Shown: positions 44,641 to 53,472 of the stretch, piece by piece | Numbering within the stretch: the stretch's first letter is position 1 | How the letters are laid out: every line of letters begins with the position of its first letter | Position numbers and translations under genes: made by a program | The notes under the pieces: model-generated | Told to the model about the DNA's origin: nothing | Seen by the model: only the letters and a program-made list of their open reading frames with translations | The model's database searches: none | Origin: Lachnospiraceae bacterium | Lineage (GTDB): Bacteria; Bacillota; Clostridia; Lachnospirales; Lachnospiraceae | Assembly (NCBI GenBank): GCA_021205755.1 | Contig: JAJPWX010000113.1 | Span: 1 to 63,810, forward strand | Length of the DNA: 63,810 nt | Reading direction: 5' to 3'

Positions 44641-44670
44641 TTGCCCATGCCGCCTCACCTGTGGTATATT
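44641..44670 (+). promoter_or_regulatory. Possible aroE promoter
   Basis: TTGCCC, an 18-bp spacer and TATATT, about 70 bp before the aroE ATG. The -35 sits in a small inverted repeat (atgggc/gcccat). Confidence 0.5.
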
Positions 44671-44741
44671 AAGAATCATTCCCATATTAAATAATTCAAG
44701 CGACAAAAGGGAAACACATCTCACAAAGGAGGCATCACCCC

Positions 44742-45614
44742 ATGCAAATTACCGGCCACACTCGCCTCGGCTGCCTGCTTGGCTCGCCTGTGGCGCACAG
44801 CATTTCACCCGCTATGTACAACGAATCCTTCCGGCTTCTGGACATCGACCGTGTCTATCTGTGTTTTGACACCAAAAACACTGATCTGGGGACAATGGTG
44901 CGGATTCTCCGCGACATGAACGTCTTTGGATTTAACCTGACCATGCCGGATAAAGAACGCATTATGGAGCATCTCGATGCTATTTCTGACGCGGCCCGCA
45001 TGATCGGCGCGGTCAACACCGTCAATAATGAAAATGGCCGCCTGGTTGGCTATAATACAGATGGAATCGGCTATATCCATTCCATGCAGAAGACCGGCTA
45101 TGATTTCACCAGCGGAGCCATGAGCCTGCTGGGTGCGGGCGGCGCCGCCTCCTCCATCGCGGTGCAATCAGCGCTCGCCGGCGTCCCCGTCCTGCACATC
45201 CTGAACCGGAAAAACGGCCGTTCGTTCCCGAACGCCATGCGCCTCGCGGATCAGATCAATGCCGGAACCTCCTGCAAGGCAGACGTCATTGACCTGAACG
45301 ACCAGACCGCCGTTCGCCAGGCGCTGGAGAGCAGTTCCCTTCTGACCAACGCGACCTCTGTCGGAATGGCTCCGCACACGGACGCGCTGCCGATCGCCAA
45401 TCTCTCCTGCCTGCATCCGGATCTGACGGTATCCGATATCATATACAATCCGCGCCGCACCCGTCTGCTTGAGGAAGCGGGCAAAATCGGCTGCCGCACC
45501 TCCAACGGACTCTATATGCTGCTCTACCAGGGAGAAGCCGCTTTCCGCATCTGGACCGGCCAGGATATGCCCATCGAAGCGATCCGCGAAAAATTCTTCA
45601 GTGAGGCCGAATAA
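44742..45614 (+). CDS. aroE: Shikimate dehydrogenase
   Basis: Reduces 3-dehydroshikimate. LGSPVAHSISPAMYNESF binds substrate; FNLTMPDKERIM carries the catalytic Lys; AVNTVNNENGRLVGYNTDG is the conserved Asp region; SLLGAGGAASSIAVQSA is the dinucleotide fold. After it the cofactor loop reads NRKNGRS, compatible with NADP or NAD. AAAGGAGG lies before the ATG. It works directly after AroD, whose gene is divergent. Confidence 0.93.
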   Translation: MQITGHTRLGCLLGSPVAHSISPAMYNESFRLLDIDRVYLCFDTKNTDLGTMVRILRDMNVFGFNLTMPDKERIMEHLDAISDAARMIGAVNTVNNENGRLVGYNTDGIGYIHSMQKTGYDFTSGAMSLLGAGGAASSIAVQSALAGVPVLHILNRKNGRSFPNAMRLADQINAGTSCKADVIDLNDQTAVRQALESSSLLTNATSVGMAPHTDALPIANLSCLHPDLTVSDIIYNPRRTRLLEEAGKIGCRTSNGLYMLLYQGEAAFRIWTGQDMPIEAIREKFFSEAE

Positions 45615-45681
45615 ACCGAGCGGATTCGTATCCAAATCTACATCCATCGACGAAGCCTCTGGTTCCGTCTTATGTAACAAA

Positions 45682-45701
45682 AGGGCTGCCCACGCAGCCC
45701 T
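45682..45701. terminator. Hairpin between aroE and ftsZ
   Basis: agggctgc (45682-45689) pairs with gcagccct (45694-45701), loop ccac. T and A runs are modest, so it is a weak bidirectional terminator between convergent genes. Confidence 0.55.
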
Positions 45702-45744
45702 CTTATCATTTATGTATCTTTTTACCCGCGTCCGTGTACCAGAA

Positions 45745-46911
45745 TCAGCTTCTCCGCAGGAAATCCGGGATCTGGATATCCTTCTCCTGCACCTTCCCGC
45801 TCGGCACCCGTGTCGAACCGGAAGTCGAAGAAGAGCTCCGGATCGGGGATACAGACGGCATCTTCGGGAACGCCGAAGGGCCAGTGGATGTCTCCCGGTG
45901 AGCAGACGAGGATGCAGTGGAATAACTGCGTCTCGCCGGTCTGTCCTGCTTCGCGCCGCTGGTATCCTCCAGACCAGTCGCAATCACCGTAATGCTGCAC
46001 TCGTCTGCGTAGGTGTCGTCATACATCGCGCCAAAGATAATATTCGTATCGTCGCCCGTCATCTCCTGAACATAGCTTGCCGCATCGTTCGCGTCGATGA
46101 GGGAGATATCTCCCGAAATATTGATAATCACATGGCTCGCGCCGGCGATCGTCGTCTCAAGCAGCGGACTCGATACCGCCTGCTTCACTGCCTCAAGCGC
46201 CTTATCATCGCCCTTAGACTGACCGATACCGATGTGTGCGATACCCTTGTCCTTCATAACTGTCTGCACATCTGCAAAGTCAAGGTTAATCAATGCCGGC
46301 AGGTTAATCAGGTCTGTGATCCCCTGTACTGCCTGCTGCAGCACTTCATCTGCCTTCTTCAATGCCTCCGGCATCGTCGTGCGGCGATCTACAATCTCCA
46401 GAAGCTTGTCATTCGGGATCACAATCAGCGTGTCCACATTCTCTTTCAGCTTCTCAATCCCCATCAGGGCATTATTCATACGGGTCTTCGCCTCAAAGCG
46501 GAACGGCTTCGTCACAACGCCGACCGTCAGAATCCCCATCTCTTTCGCAATCCCGGCCACCACCGGAGCTGCACCGGTACCTGTACCGCCACCCATACCG
46601 CAGGTAACAAACACCATGTCCGCGCCCTGGATCGCCTGGCGAATCTCTTCGGTACTCTCCTCAGCCGCCTGCTGGCCAATCTCCGGTCTGGCACCCGCGC
46701 CAAGTCCCTTCGTCACTTTCTCACCAATCTGTATCGTCGAAGGCGCCTTGCAAAGAAGCAGAGCCTGCTTATCTGTATTAATCCCGATAAACTCCACTCC
46801 GGCGATCGTATCCTCTACCATGCGGTTCACCGCGTTATTTCCAGCACCACCGACTCCAATCACTATGATCTTCGCGGCAGATTCCGTTTCATTTGACATT
46901 ATCTCTAACAC
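45745..46911 (-). CDS. ftsZ: Cell-division tubulin FtsZ
   Basis: Forms the Z ring. [24 protein letters not shown] and the GTP loop [13 protein letters not shown] are intact; T7 residues follow in NLDFADV. After residue 320 comes a Ser/Thr/Pro-rich linker and the C-terminal peptide [10 protein letters not shown] that binds SepF/FtsA. I choose the GTG at 46911 because AAGGAGG precedes it; the ORF extends to 47013. It is the last gene of the division cluster. Confidence 0.96.
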   Translation of the reverse strand: MLEIMSNETESAAKIIVIGVGGAGNNAVNRMVEDTIAGVEFIGINTDKQALLLCKAPSTIQIGEKVTKGLGAGARPEIGQQAAEESTEEIRQAIQGADMVFVTCGMGGGTGTGAAPVVAGIAKEMGILTVGVVTKPFRFEAKTRMNNALMGIEKLKENVDTLIVIPNDKLLEIVDRRTTMPEALKKADEVLQQAVQGITDLINLPALINLDFADVQTVMKDKGIAHIGIGQSKGDDKALEAVKQAVSSPLLETTIAGASHVIINISGDISLIDANDAASYVQEMTGDDTNIIFGAMYDDTYADECSITVIATGLEDTSGAKQDRPARRSYSTASSSAHRETSTGPSAFPKMPSVSPIRSSSSTSGSTRVPSGKVQEKDIQIPDFLRRS

Positions 46912-47090
46912 CGTGCTTCCTCCTTCTTGCAGTCCGGCACATCCGGTATATGTATGCTGCTCTCTGCGCATAATACTACCCAATATAATATAATTTCTCG
47001 CCGGATTTATCAAGTCTTTTCTTCATTTTTTTTAATAATTCGCAGGCGGCATGCAGCCTTCAGCAGTCTGTGGCACTGAATGATTATAAC

Positions 47091-48263
47091 CTACTGCAGA
47101 TTCAGCGCATCCCCCGTCACCGGATCAATGATGTTCTGGTACGCATCTACAATGTTCCCGTCTTCATTGACAGAGCAGCCGTCGACCGCGTTTCCGCTGG
47201 AGTCTACTACCACCCCGTCCTGAATCGATACATGGTGGATCAGCTGACCGCTGGAATTGAATGCCATCACATCTGCGCTGGATGTAGTCGTACTGGAAGA
47301 GTCATCGGAATCGTCCGCGTCATCCGAATCATCGCTTCCATCATCGGAAGAAGCAGCGCTGTCGCTCCCCGAATCATCCGAACCGTCATCCGTGGTATCG
47401 CCTCCGGAGCTGTCTGCCGTCCCGCTTGCCGCGCTGCCATCAGTGGTAGCGCCGCCCAGTGTAGAAGTATCGGTCGCCGTGCTTTCCTCCGATCCACTCT
47501 CCTCTGAAGTCTCTGTCTCCGTCTCCGTCTCTTCAATCACCTCATCCGACGGTGAGAATACGATATCCTCATTCTTCCCCGTTACATTTTCCAGGTGCAG
47601 CGTACCTGCAGTCGTACTTGACATCGTATCAAGAATCGCTCTTAAGTTCGCTACCTTTTCTTCCAGATATTCATCCTGGCCAAGGATCGCGTCGATATAA
47701 CCGATGGTCACCGTAATATCTGAATTATCTGAGAACCGGATCTCCTTCGCCGTCAGTCCCTGGTAATCCAGCAAATCCAGCAGACTCAGAATCGTGCGCA
47801 GCTGCGAACTGCTCTCCGTCGGCACCTTCTGATATAGAGTCACCTCCCCCAGGCTAAGCCCCGTGACAATCGGAATATCACTGTAGACGGTATCCGTAAT
47901 CTCCAGCACCACCCCGCTGTCATCAAAATAAGCATAACTCCCCGTATCAAAATAACCCACCAGCTCTTTTTCTGTCACCGTAACGGTAACCGCAAACGGA
48001 GAATTCACCGTTATCTCCATGCTCTCCAGATAAGGCATGGTATCCGGTATAGTTCCTTCTTTATAAGTCCACCAGAGAACAAGCGTATTCTTTGAAAAAA
48101 AATCGGTCAGCAGCCCCTCTTCAATCTGCTCTGAAGAATAACGACTGTTGCCGGACACCGTCACCTTGCGCACCCGGAACAAAAACAGGAACGCCAGCAC
48201 CAGAATCACCAGTGCCAGCAGCAAACCGATATTTTTCAGAATCCGTCTCCGTTTCGTTCTCAT
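47091..48263 (-). CDS. ftsQ: DivIB/FtsQ divisome protein with long extracellular tail
   Basis: Bitopic protein: short basic cytoplasmic N-terminus, one membrane segment (NIGLLLALVILVLAFLFLF), a POTRA domain (VRKVTVSGNSRYSSEQIEEG) and the beta domain ending near residue 245. It then carries about 90 residues of Ser/Asp/Thr/Gly-rich sequence and a distinct final part (residues 335-380) starting FNSSGQLIHHV. This end aligns without gaps with the tail of the PBP encoded at 55382-57730. Family members usually stop near residue 260-280, so the tail is extra. Confidence 0.9.
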   Translation of the reverse strand: MRTKRRRILKNIGLLLALVILVLAFLFLFRVRKVTVSGNSRYSSEQIEEGLLTDFFSKNTLVLWWTYKEGTIPDTMPYLESMEITVNSPFAVTVTVTEKELVGYFDTGSYAYFDDSGVVLEITDTVYSDIPIVTGLSLGEVTLYQKVPTESSSQLRTILSLLDLLDYQGLTAKEIRFSDNSDITVTIGYIDAILGQDEYLEEKVANLRAILDTMSSTTAGTLHLENVTGKNEDIVFSPSDEVIEETETETETSEESGSEESTATDTSTLGGATTDGSAASGTADSSGGDTTDDGSDDSGSDSAASSDDGSDDSDDADDSDDSSSTTTSSADVMAFNSSGQLIHHVSIQDGVVVDSSGNAVDGCSVNEDGNIVDAYQNIIDPVTGDALNLQ

Positions 48264-48267
48264 ATGT

Positions 48268-49638
48268 TCACCAAACCTTTTTATCCCCGCTGTCTGTCAG
48301 GCGGATCTCCGCCCCCAGACTCTGAAAATCACGGCAGATATCCTCATATCCCCGCGCAATGTAATCGTACCCCTGTATCCTCGAACGCCCGGACGCCGCC
48401 AGTGCAGCCGCCACCAGTGCGGCTCCGCCGCGCAAATCCGGCGCGCACACATCCGCTCCCTGCAGCATCGCCCTGCCCTGAATCTTTGCGCAGCTGCCCT
48501 CGACCGTAATGCTGGCGCCCATTTTCCGCAATTCTTCTGCGGTGCGGAAACGGTTCTCAAATACCGTCTCACAAATCCGGCTTTCCCCCTGTGCGAGACA
48601 AAGCGCCGCCAGCAACGGTGACTGCAAATCCGTCGGAAAACCCGGATACGGAGCCGTCACGACGTCGCCTGCCGCCAGCAGATCTCCCTGTACTTGCATC
48701 GAGCCATCCTGCGTCACCGTAACACCCATCCGCGAAAGAACCGCCAGCAGTGAAGCAAGCTGCTCCATTGGCAGATTGCGAAACCGGACGCTTCCGCCGC
48801 AGGCCGCGCCCGCCAGCAGATAGCTCCCCGCTACAATTCGATCCGCGTCCAGCCGGTACCGCACCGGCCGCAGCGTCTTTTTCCCAAAAATCCGAATCCG
48901 GCCGCCGCGCTCTCTTTGGATATCTGCTCCCCGCAGATTCAGAAAACGGCACAATTCCTCCGTCTCAGGCTCCAGAGCCGCATTCTCAATCAGCGTCTCT
49001 CCATCGGCAAGCACCGCTGCGAGAATCGTGTTCTCCGTTGCACCGACGCTGGGCTGCGGAAATTGGATGCAGGCTCCGTGCAAATGAGGCGCATTCGCGT
49101 AAATACCGGCGCCGCACAGCTGCAAATCCTTTGTGAAAGCCTCCGCCGCAATCTCAGGCACAGTCTCCCCGGCACGTTCTTTCCGCAGTGTTCCGGTATC
49201 CAGGCTTTCAAAAAAATGTACCCCCAGCTTCTTCAGCGCCTCCAGATGCAGATCAATCGGGCGGCTTCCAATCGCACACCCTCCCGGGTAAGGAAGCGCC
49301 GCTTCTCCCATTCTACCAAGAAGCGCGCCTAAAAACAAGACAGAAGAACGGATTCTTTCCGCTTCCTCGCAGAAAATAGCAGAAAATTCCACCCCGGAAG
49401 CGTCCACAGAGACGGTATGCCCCATGCGGCTGGTTTTACAGCCGAGAAGCCGAAGAAGCGCACAGGTATCTTCGACGTCCTGAATCTGCGGGCAATTCTC
49501 TATCACACACGGCCCATCTCCCAACAGGCAGGCCGTCAGAACCGGCAGCGCCGCATTCTTTGACCCCTGTATCGTCACTTCGCCGCAAAGCGGCTTTTTT
49601 CCCGCAATTTCCAGATAGCGCAAGCGGTCTGCCTCCAT
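48268..49638 (-). CDS. murA: UDP-N-acetylglucosamine 1-carboxyvinyltransferase
   Basis: First committed step of peptidoglycan synthesis. IQGSKNAALPVL holds the substrate Lys; PYPGGCAIGSRPIDLH carries the catalytic Cys that fosfomycin alkylates; FPTDLQSPLLA and the LRGGAALVAAALAASG region are conserved. Length (456) is slightly above average. It lies between ftsW and ftsQ. A strong hairpin (49651-49672) lies just before the ATG. Confidence 0.94.
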   Translation of the reverse strand: MEADRLRYLEIAGKKPLCGEVTIQGSKNAALPVLTACLLGDGPCVIENCPQIQDVEDTCALLRLLGCKTSRMGHTVSVDASGVEFSAIFCEEAERIRSSVLFLGALLGRMGEAALPYPGGCAIGSRPIDLHLEALKKLGVHFFESLDTGTLRKERAGETVPEIAAEAFTKDLQLCGAGIYANAPHLHGACIQFPQPSVGATENTILAAVLADGETLIENAALEPETEELCRFLNLRGADIQRERGGRIRIFGKKTLRPVRYRLDADRIVAGSYLLAGAACGGSVRFRNLPMEQLASLLAVLSRMGVTVTQDGSMQVQGDLLAAGDVVTAPYPGFPTDLQSPLLAALCLAQGESRICETVFENRFRTAEELRKMGASITVEGSCAKIQGRAMLQGADVCAPDLRGGAALVAAALAASGRSRIQGYDYIARGYEDICRDFQSLGAEIRLTDSGDKKVW

Positions 49639-49644
49639 TCATAC

Positions 49645-49683
49645 ATGCTATAGAACAGCAACAACTGTTCTACTATATGCATG
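49645..49683. repeat. Hairpin between ftsW and murA
   Basis: tagaacag (49651-49658) pairs with ctgttcta (49665-49672), loop caacaa; the stem continues imperfectly through catgc/gcatg. It lies in the 71-bp gap of the operon and may pause or process the message. Confidence 0.55.
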
Positions 49684-49709
49684 AACGCTGCCGGATGTGC
49701 AGCAGCCGC

Positions 49710-50828
49710 TCACCGCCGCTTTCCCGGCCAGGTGCTGTAGCGGCTCACAGAGAGCGCCAACCCCATCTCGGCGAGGAGAAACAGCATCGACGTCCCGCCG
49801 TAGCTGATAAATGGAAGCGTGATGCCGGTATTGGGAATGGTATTGGTCACCACCGCGATATTCAGAATCACCTGAATCGCAATATGTCCCATAATCCCCG
49901 CTACAATCAACGCTCCAAACAGATCCGGCGCATGTGTCGCAATGACCATAAACCGCCAGAGCAGGAGCAGAAAAAGAAGAATCAGAAGGCTCGCGCCCAC
50001 AAGTCCCAGCTCCTCGCAGATCACACAGAAAATCATATCATTCTGCGCTTCCGGCACAAACCCCAGCTTTTGCAAACTGTTGCCAAGCCCGAGTCCGAAC
50101 AGGCCGCCAGAGCCGATCGCATAAAGCCCCTGCAAAGTCTGATAGCCTTTCTCGTAGAGCTCCGGATTCCGCCAGATCGCCAGGCGTTCCAGGCGATAAG
50201 ATTCCAGGCTCAGAAAAATCGCCAGAAATCCGGCGCCAGCCACAGCCACCCACAAAAAAGGCAGGATTCTCGGATTCGAGATAAATATCATAAGAACCGC
50301 GATTCCCAGAATAATTACCGCTGTACTTAAGTTATTCGTCCCCACCAGGGCGACGATCGGCAGAACCATCAGAAAGACAACGGCAATCATCCCGCCGCCG
50401 CTCGTTTTCCCTTTTCTCTGGCTGACCACACTGGCCAGCAGGAGAATGACCGCCGGCTTCGCGTATTCCGCCGGCTGAAACGACAGCGGCCCAAGAGACA
50501 GCCAGCGCCGGGAACCGTTGTAGGCGTCTCCTACCAGAAGCACCGCGCCGGAAAGAAGCAGGGAAAGCAGATAGGCTGCCCCGGAAAAGCGTTTCAGCAT
50601 ATGGTAATCGATGGAAGCAATCCCGGCCATCGCGGCCAGTCCAAGCGCCATGGCAAAAAACTGTTTTTTCAGATACCAGGCCGCGTCGCCGAAGCGAACC
50701 TGCCCATTGTACGCACTGGCGCTCGAAAGCACCAGCAGGCCAAAGCCGCATAGAAGCAGAATTGCCAGCGTCAGCAGACTGTCGGCCGTACTGCCAGGTA
50801 TCCGGCCGCCAGAGCGCGCCTCCTGCAT
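49710..50828 (-). CDS. ftsW: FtsW/RodA/SpoVE-family SEDS glycosyltransferase
   Basis: A 372-residue protein with about ten membrane segments that polymerises lipid II with a partner class B PBP. Typical parts are LLVLSSASAYNGQVRFGDAAWYLKKQ near the N-terminus (first 20 residues shown in part), QPAEYAKPAVILLLASV, and NTIPNTGITLPFISYGGTSM at the end. I use the ATG at 50828; the TTG at 50855 is weaker. It follows murD after about 95 bp. Confidence 0.93.
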   Translation of the reverse strand: MQEARSGGRIPGSTADSLLTLAILLLCGFGLLVLSSASAYNGQVRFGDAAWYLKKQFFAMALGLAAMAGIASIDYHMLKRFSGAAYLLSLLLSGAVLLVGDAYNGSRRWLSLGPLSFQPAEYAKPAVILLLASVVSQRKGKTSGGGMIAVVFLMVLPIVALVGTNNLSTAVIILGIAVLMIFISNPRILPFLWVAVAGAGFLAIFLSLESYRLERLAIWRNPELYEKGYQTLQGLYAIGSGGLFGLGLGNSLQKLGFVPEAQNDMIFCVICEELGLVGASLLILLFLLLLWRFMVIATHAPDLFGALIVAGIMGHIAIQVILNIAVVTNTIPNTGITLPFISYGGTSMLFLLAEMGLALSVSRYSTWPGKRR

Positions 50829-50921
50829 CCGATCCTCATCACCTTTTCCATCCAACGGACTGCCAAAGCGTGCGCGGACATTTTCTCCCTCAGAATCCGG
50901 ATTCCAACGCAGAGTACCACC

Positions 50922-52346
50922 TCATCCATCGAGTCGATTTACCAGTTCTTTAAACTGCCTGCCGCGCTCCTCATAGTTCGGGAACATTCCCCAGCTGGCA
51001 CAGGCCGGTGAGAGCAGCACCGCGTCCCCACTGTGCGCATGCTCTGCGCAGAACGCCACGGCCTCTTCCAGAGAATCTTTCAGCACACAGGCCTCAAAGC
51101 CGCAGTTTTTCGCTGCCTCGGCAATTTTCTCTCTCGTCTGTCCGATCAATACCAGGTATTTCACTTTCCCGTCAAACGCCTGAATCCATTCTTCATAGGA
51201 AGAATTTTTATCATAACCACCGCCAATCAGCAGCGTCGGTCGGTTCATCGCCTGAATGCCCTTGATCGCGGCGTCCGGATTCGTTCCTTTTGAATCGTTG
51301 TAATAAACCACGCCTTTTTTCTCTGTCACATACTCTATCCGATGCTCTACCGCCTGAAACGCGCAGACGGTATCGCGGATGACTTCGATAGGCACGCCGT
51401 AAGCAATCGCCATCCCGGCCGCAGCCATGACATTTTCATGGTTGTGGCGGCCCAGAATGTTCAGCTCCTCTGTCGTGCAGATGCAGTTTTCTTTTTCACC
51501 GTCGCAATAACAGATCCGGTTTTCATCCAGATACAGCCCCTTATCCAGTTTATGCAGGCTGCTGAAGAAAATGACGTTCGTCTTTAACGTCTTTCCAAAC
51601 ACCCGTAAAAGTTCATCCTCATAATTCAGAACGCAGGTGTCCGCTTCTCCCTGATTTTCCGTGATCAGCTCTTTCACCCGTATGTACTCCTCCATCGTAT
51701 GATGGCGGTTTAAGTGGTCCGGCGTAATATTCAGAATCGCGCTGACTCTCGGCGCAAAGCCCTCAATCGTCTCCAGCTGAAAGCTGGAAATCTCCGCTAC
51801 CGTGATCGTCGCCTCTGTCGTCTGATCCGCCACATCCGTATAAGGATTGCCAATATTTCCTACAACATAGACCTTGTCCTTCTTACCCTGCTCTCCCGCC
51901 TGCCCCTGCAGCCGCTTCACATAGTTCTCCATGATCTCGCCAAGCAGGCTCGTGGTCGTCGTTTTGCCATTTGTTCCGGTCACGGCCAGGACATCGCCCT
52001 TTCCACACTCCCAGGCAAGCTCCACCTCGCCCCAGATCCGCTGACCGCTCTCCCGCATCGCATTTACCAACGGCAGATCCGTCGGCACGCCCGGACTTAA
52101 GACCACCAGGTCAAGCCCTCCGATCACCTCTGACGGCAGCTCGCCCAGAAGTACGCGCAGGTGAGAAGCCGCCTCCGGCGACGCCATCTGCACCACTTTC
52201 GCGGCCAGTGCATCCCCATCCAGCTGCTCATTTCCATCATATAAAATCACTTTGGCGGCAGAAGCCCGCAAAAGCAGCCCTGCCGCACCAATCCCACTCT
52301 TTCCCGCGCCAAATACCAGAACGCGGCTGTTCTTCAGTTCCATCAT
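50922..52346 (-). CDS. murD: UDP-N-acetylmuramoylalanine-D-glutamate ligase
   Basis: Adds D-Glu to UDP-MurNAc-Ala. VLVFGAGKSGIGAAG is the N-terminal fold; VLAVTGTNGKTTTTSLLGE is the ATP loop; ILNITPDHLNRHHTMEEYI and NDSKGTNPDAAIKGI follow. Length 474 is normal. GGAGGAG precedes the ATG; it begins 30 bp after mraY. Confidence 0.96.
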   Translation of the reverse strand: MMELKNSRVLVFGAGKSGIGAAGLLLRASAAKVILYDGNEQLDGDALAAKVVQMASPEAASHLRVLLGELPSEVIGGLDLVVLSPGVPTDLPLVNAMRESGQRIWGEVELAWECGKGDVLAVTGTNGKTTTTSLLGEIMENYVKRLQGQAGEQGKKDKVYVVGNIGNPYTDVADQTTEATITVAEISSFQLETIEGFAPRVSAILNITPDHLNRHHTMEEYIRVKELITENQGEADTCVLNYEDELLRVFGKTLKTNVIFFSSLHKLDKGLYLDENRICYCDGEKENCICTTEELNILGRHNHENVMAAAGMAIAYGVPIEVIRDTVCAFQAVEHRIEYVTEKKGVVYYNDSKGTNPDAAIKGIQAMNRPTLLIGGGYDKNSSYEEWIQAFDGKVKYLVLIGQTREKIAEAAKNCGFEACVLKDSLEEAVAFCAEHAHSGDAVLLSPACASWGMFPNYEERGRQFKELVNRLDG

Positions 52347-52375
52347 TTTCTCCTCCTGTTAAAAGCCTTGTATCA

Positions 52376-53359
52376 TTACATGGCGTACAGCGCCAGCAGG
52401 CACAGAAATGCAGTCACTACGCTAAACACCGTCACAATCCTGGTTTCCGACCATCCGCACAGTTCAAAATGATGATGAATCGGCGCCATTTTGAAAAACC
52501 GTTTCCCGCCGGTCTTTTTAAAATAAGTCACCTGAATGATTACGGAAAGCACTTCAATCAGATAGATCAGCCCGACAAGCAGAATGAAAATCGGCATTTG
52601 CAGCAGATAAGCGCAGCCAGCCACGAATCCGCCGAGCGCCAGCGAGCCGGTATCGCCCATAAACACCTGCGCCGGATAGACATTGAACAGCAGAAAACCG
52701 ATCAGCGCGCCCGCCACCGCAGCAGTTAGAGGCTCGATCCCGCCGCCGCGAACCATCGAAGCGGCAGTAAAGAAAATTGCCACCATCAGGGTCACCCCAC
52801 TGGCCAGCCCGTCCAGGCCGTCGGTAAAGTTCACACCGTTGACCGTTCCAATGATCACAAAATACGCCAGCGGAACAGACAGGTATTTAAAAAGTCCGCC
52901 AAACGAATCGAGTGTAATCACGTACCCTCCGCTAAACGGAATCAGAAGCTCCAGACAGGTGTTGTCCATTCTCCAGATATAGATAATAAAAATCGTCGTC
53001 ACGATGATCTGTCCGAGCATTTTCTGTTTCGGATACAGGCCGTCAGAGCGGTGCATCACAACCTTCAGATAATCATCCAGGAAGCCGATGATGCCAAATC
53101 CCAGCGTCAGAAACAGCACCGGGATGATCCGCGGATAACGCCCAATATAAAATAAGGAAGTAATCACGATGGCAATCAGCATAATCAGTCCGCCCATCGT
53201 CGGAGTGCCGCCCTTTTTCAGGTGAGACTGCACTCCCTCCTCACGTTCCGTCTGTCCTACCTTCAGGCGTTTCAGAAACGGGATTACCAACGGGCTCAAG
53301 GCCACACTGATTGCAAACGCCACAAATAGTGGAATAAAAATATCCGGATTCATGTACAT
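52376..53359 (-). CDS. mraY: Phospho-MurNAc-pentapeptide transferase MraY
   Basis: Makes lipid I on undecaprenyl phosphate. About ten membrane segments; HLKKGGTPTMGGLIML, GFLDDYLKVVMHRSDGL (Asp-Asp) and NFTDGLDGLASG, then VFMGDTGSLALGG, are diagnostic. The ATG at 53359 has AAGGAGG eight bases upstream; the longer frame to 53410 is rejected. It is followed by murD. Confidence 0.96.
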   Translation of the reverse strand: MYMNPDIFIPLFVAFAISVALSPLVIPFLKRLKVGQTEREEGVQSHLKKGGTPTMGGLIMLIAIVITSLFYIGRYPRIIPVLFLTLGFGIIGFLDDYLKVVMHRSDGLYPKQKMLGQIIVTTIFIIYIWRMDNTCLELLIPFSGGYVITLDSFGGLFKYLSVPLAYFVIIGTVNGVNFTDGLDGLASGVTLMVAIFFTAASMVRGGGIEPLTAAVAGALIGFLLFNVYPAQVFMGDTGSLALGGFVAGCAYLLQMPIFILLVGLIYLIEVLSVIIQVTYFKKTGGKRFFKMAPIHHHFELCGWSETRIVTVFSVVTAFLCLLALYAM

Positions 53360-53472
53360 ACTCTTTTTCCTCCTTAAACGCACCTGCGTTTTCCTGTCGT
53401 TTCCCCACATGGGCCATCCGAATGCCGGGCAGTACTGTTCTCATTGTCCAGAGGAATGCAGAACTGTTTTCC

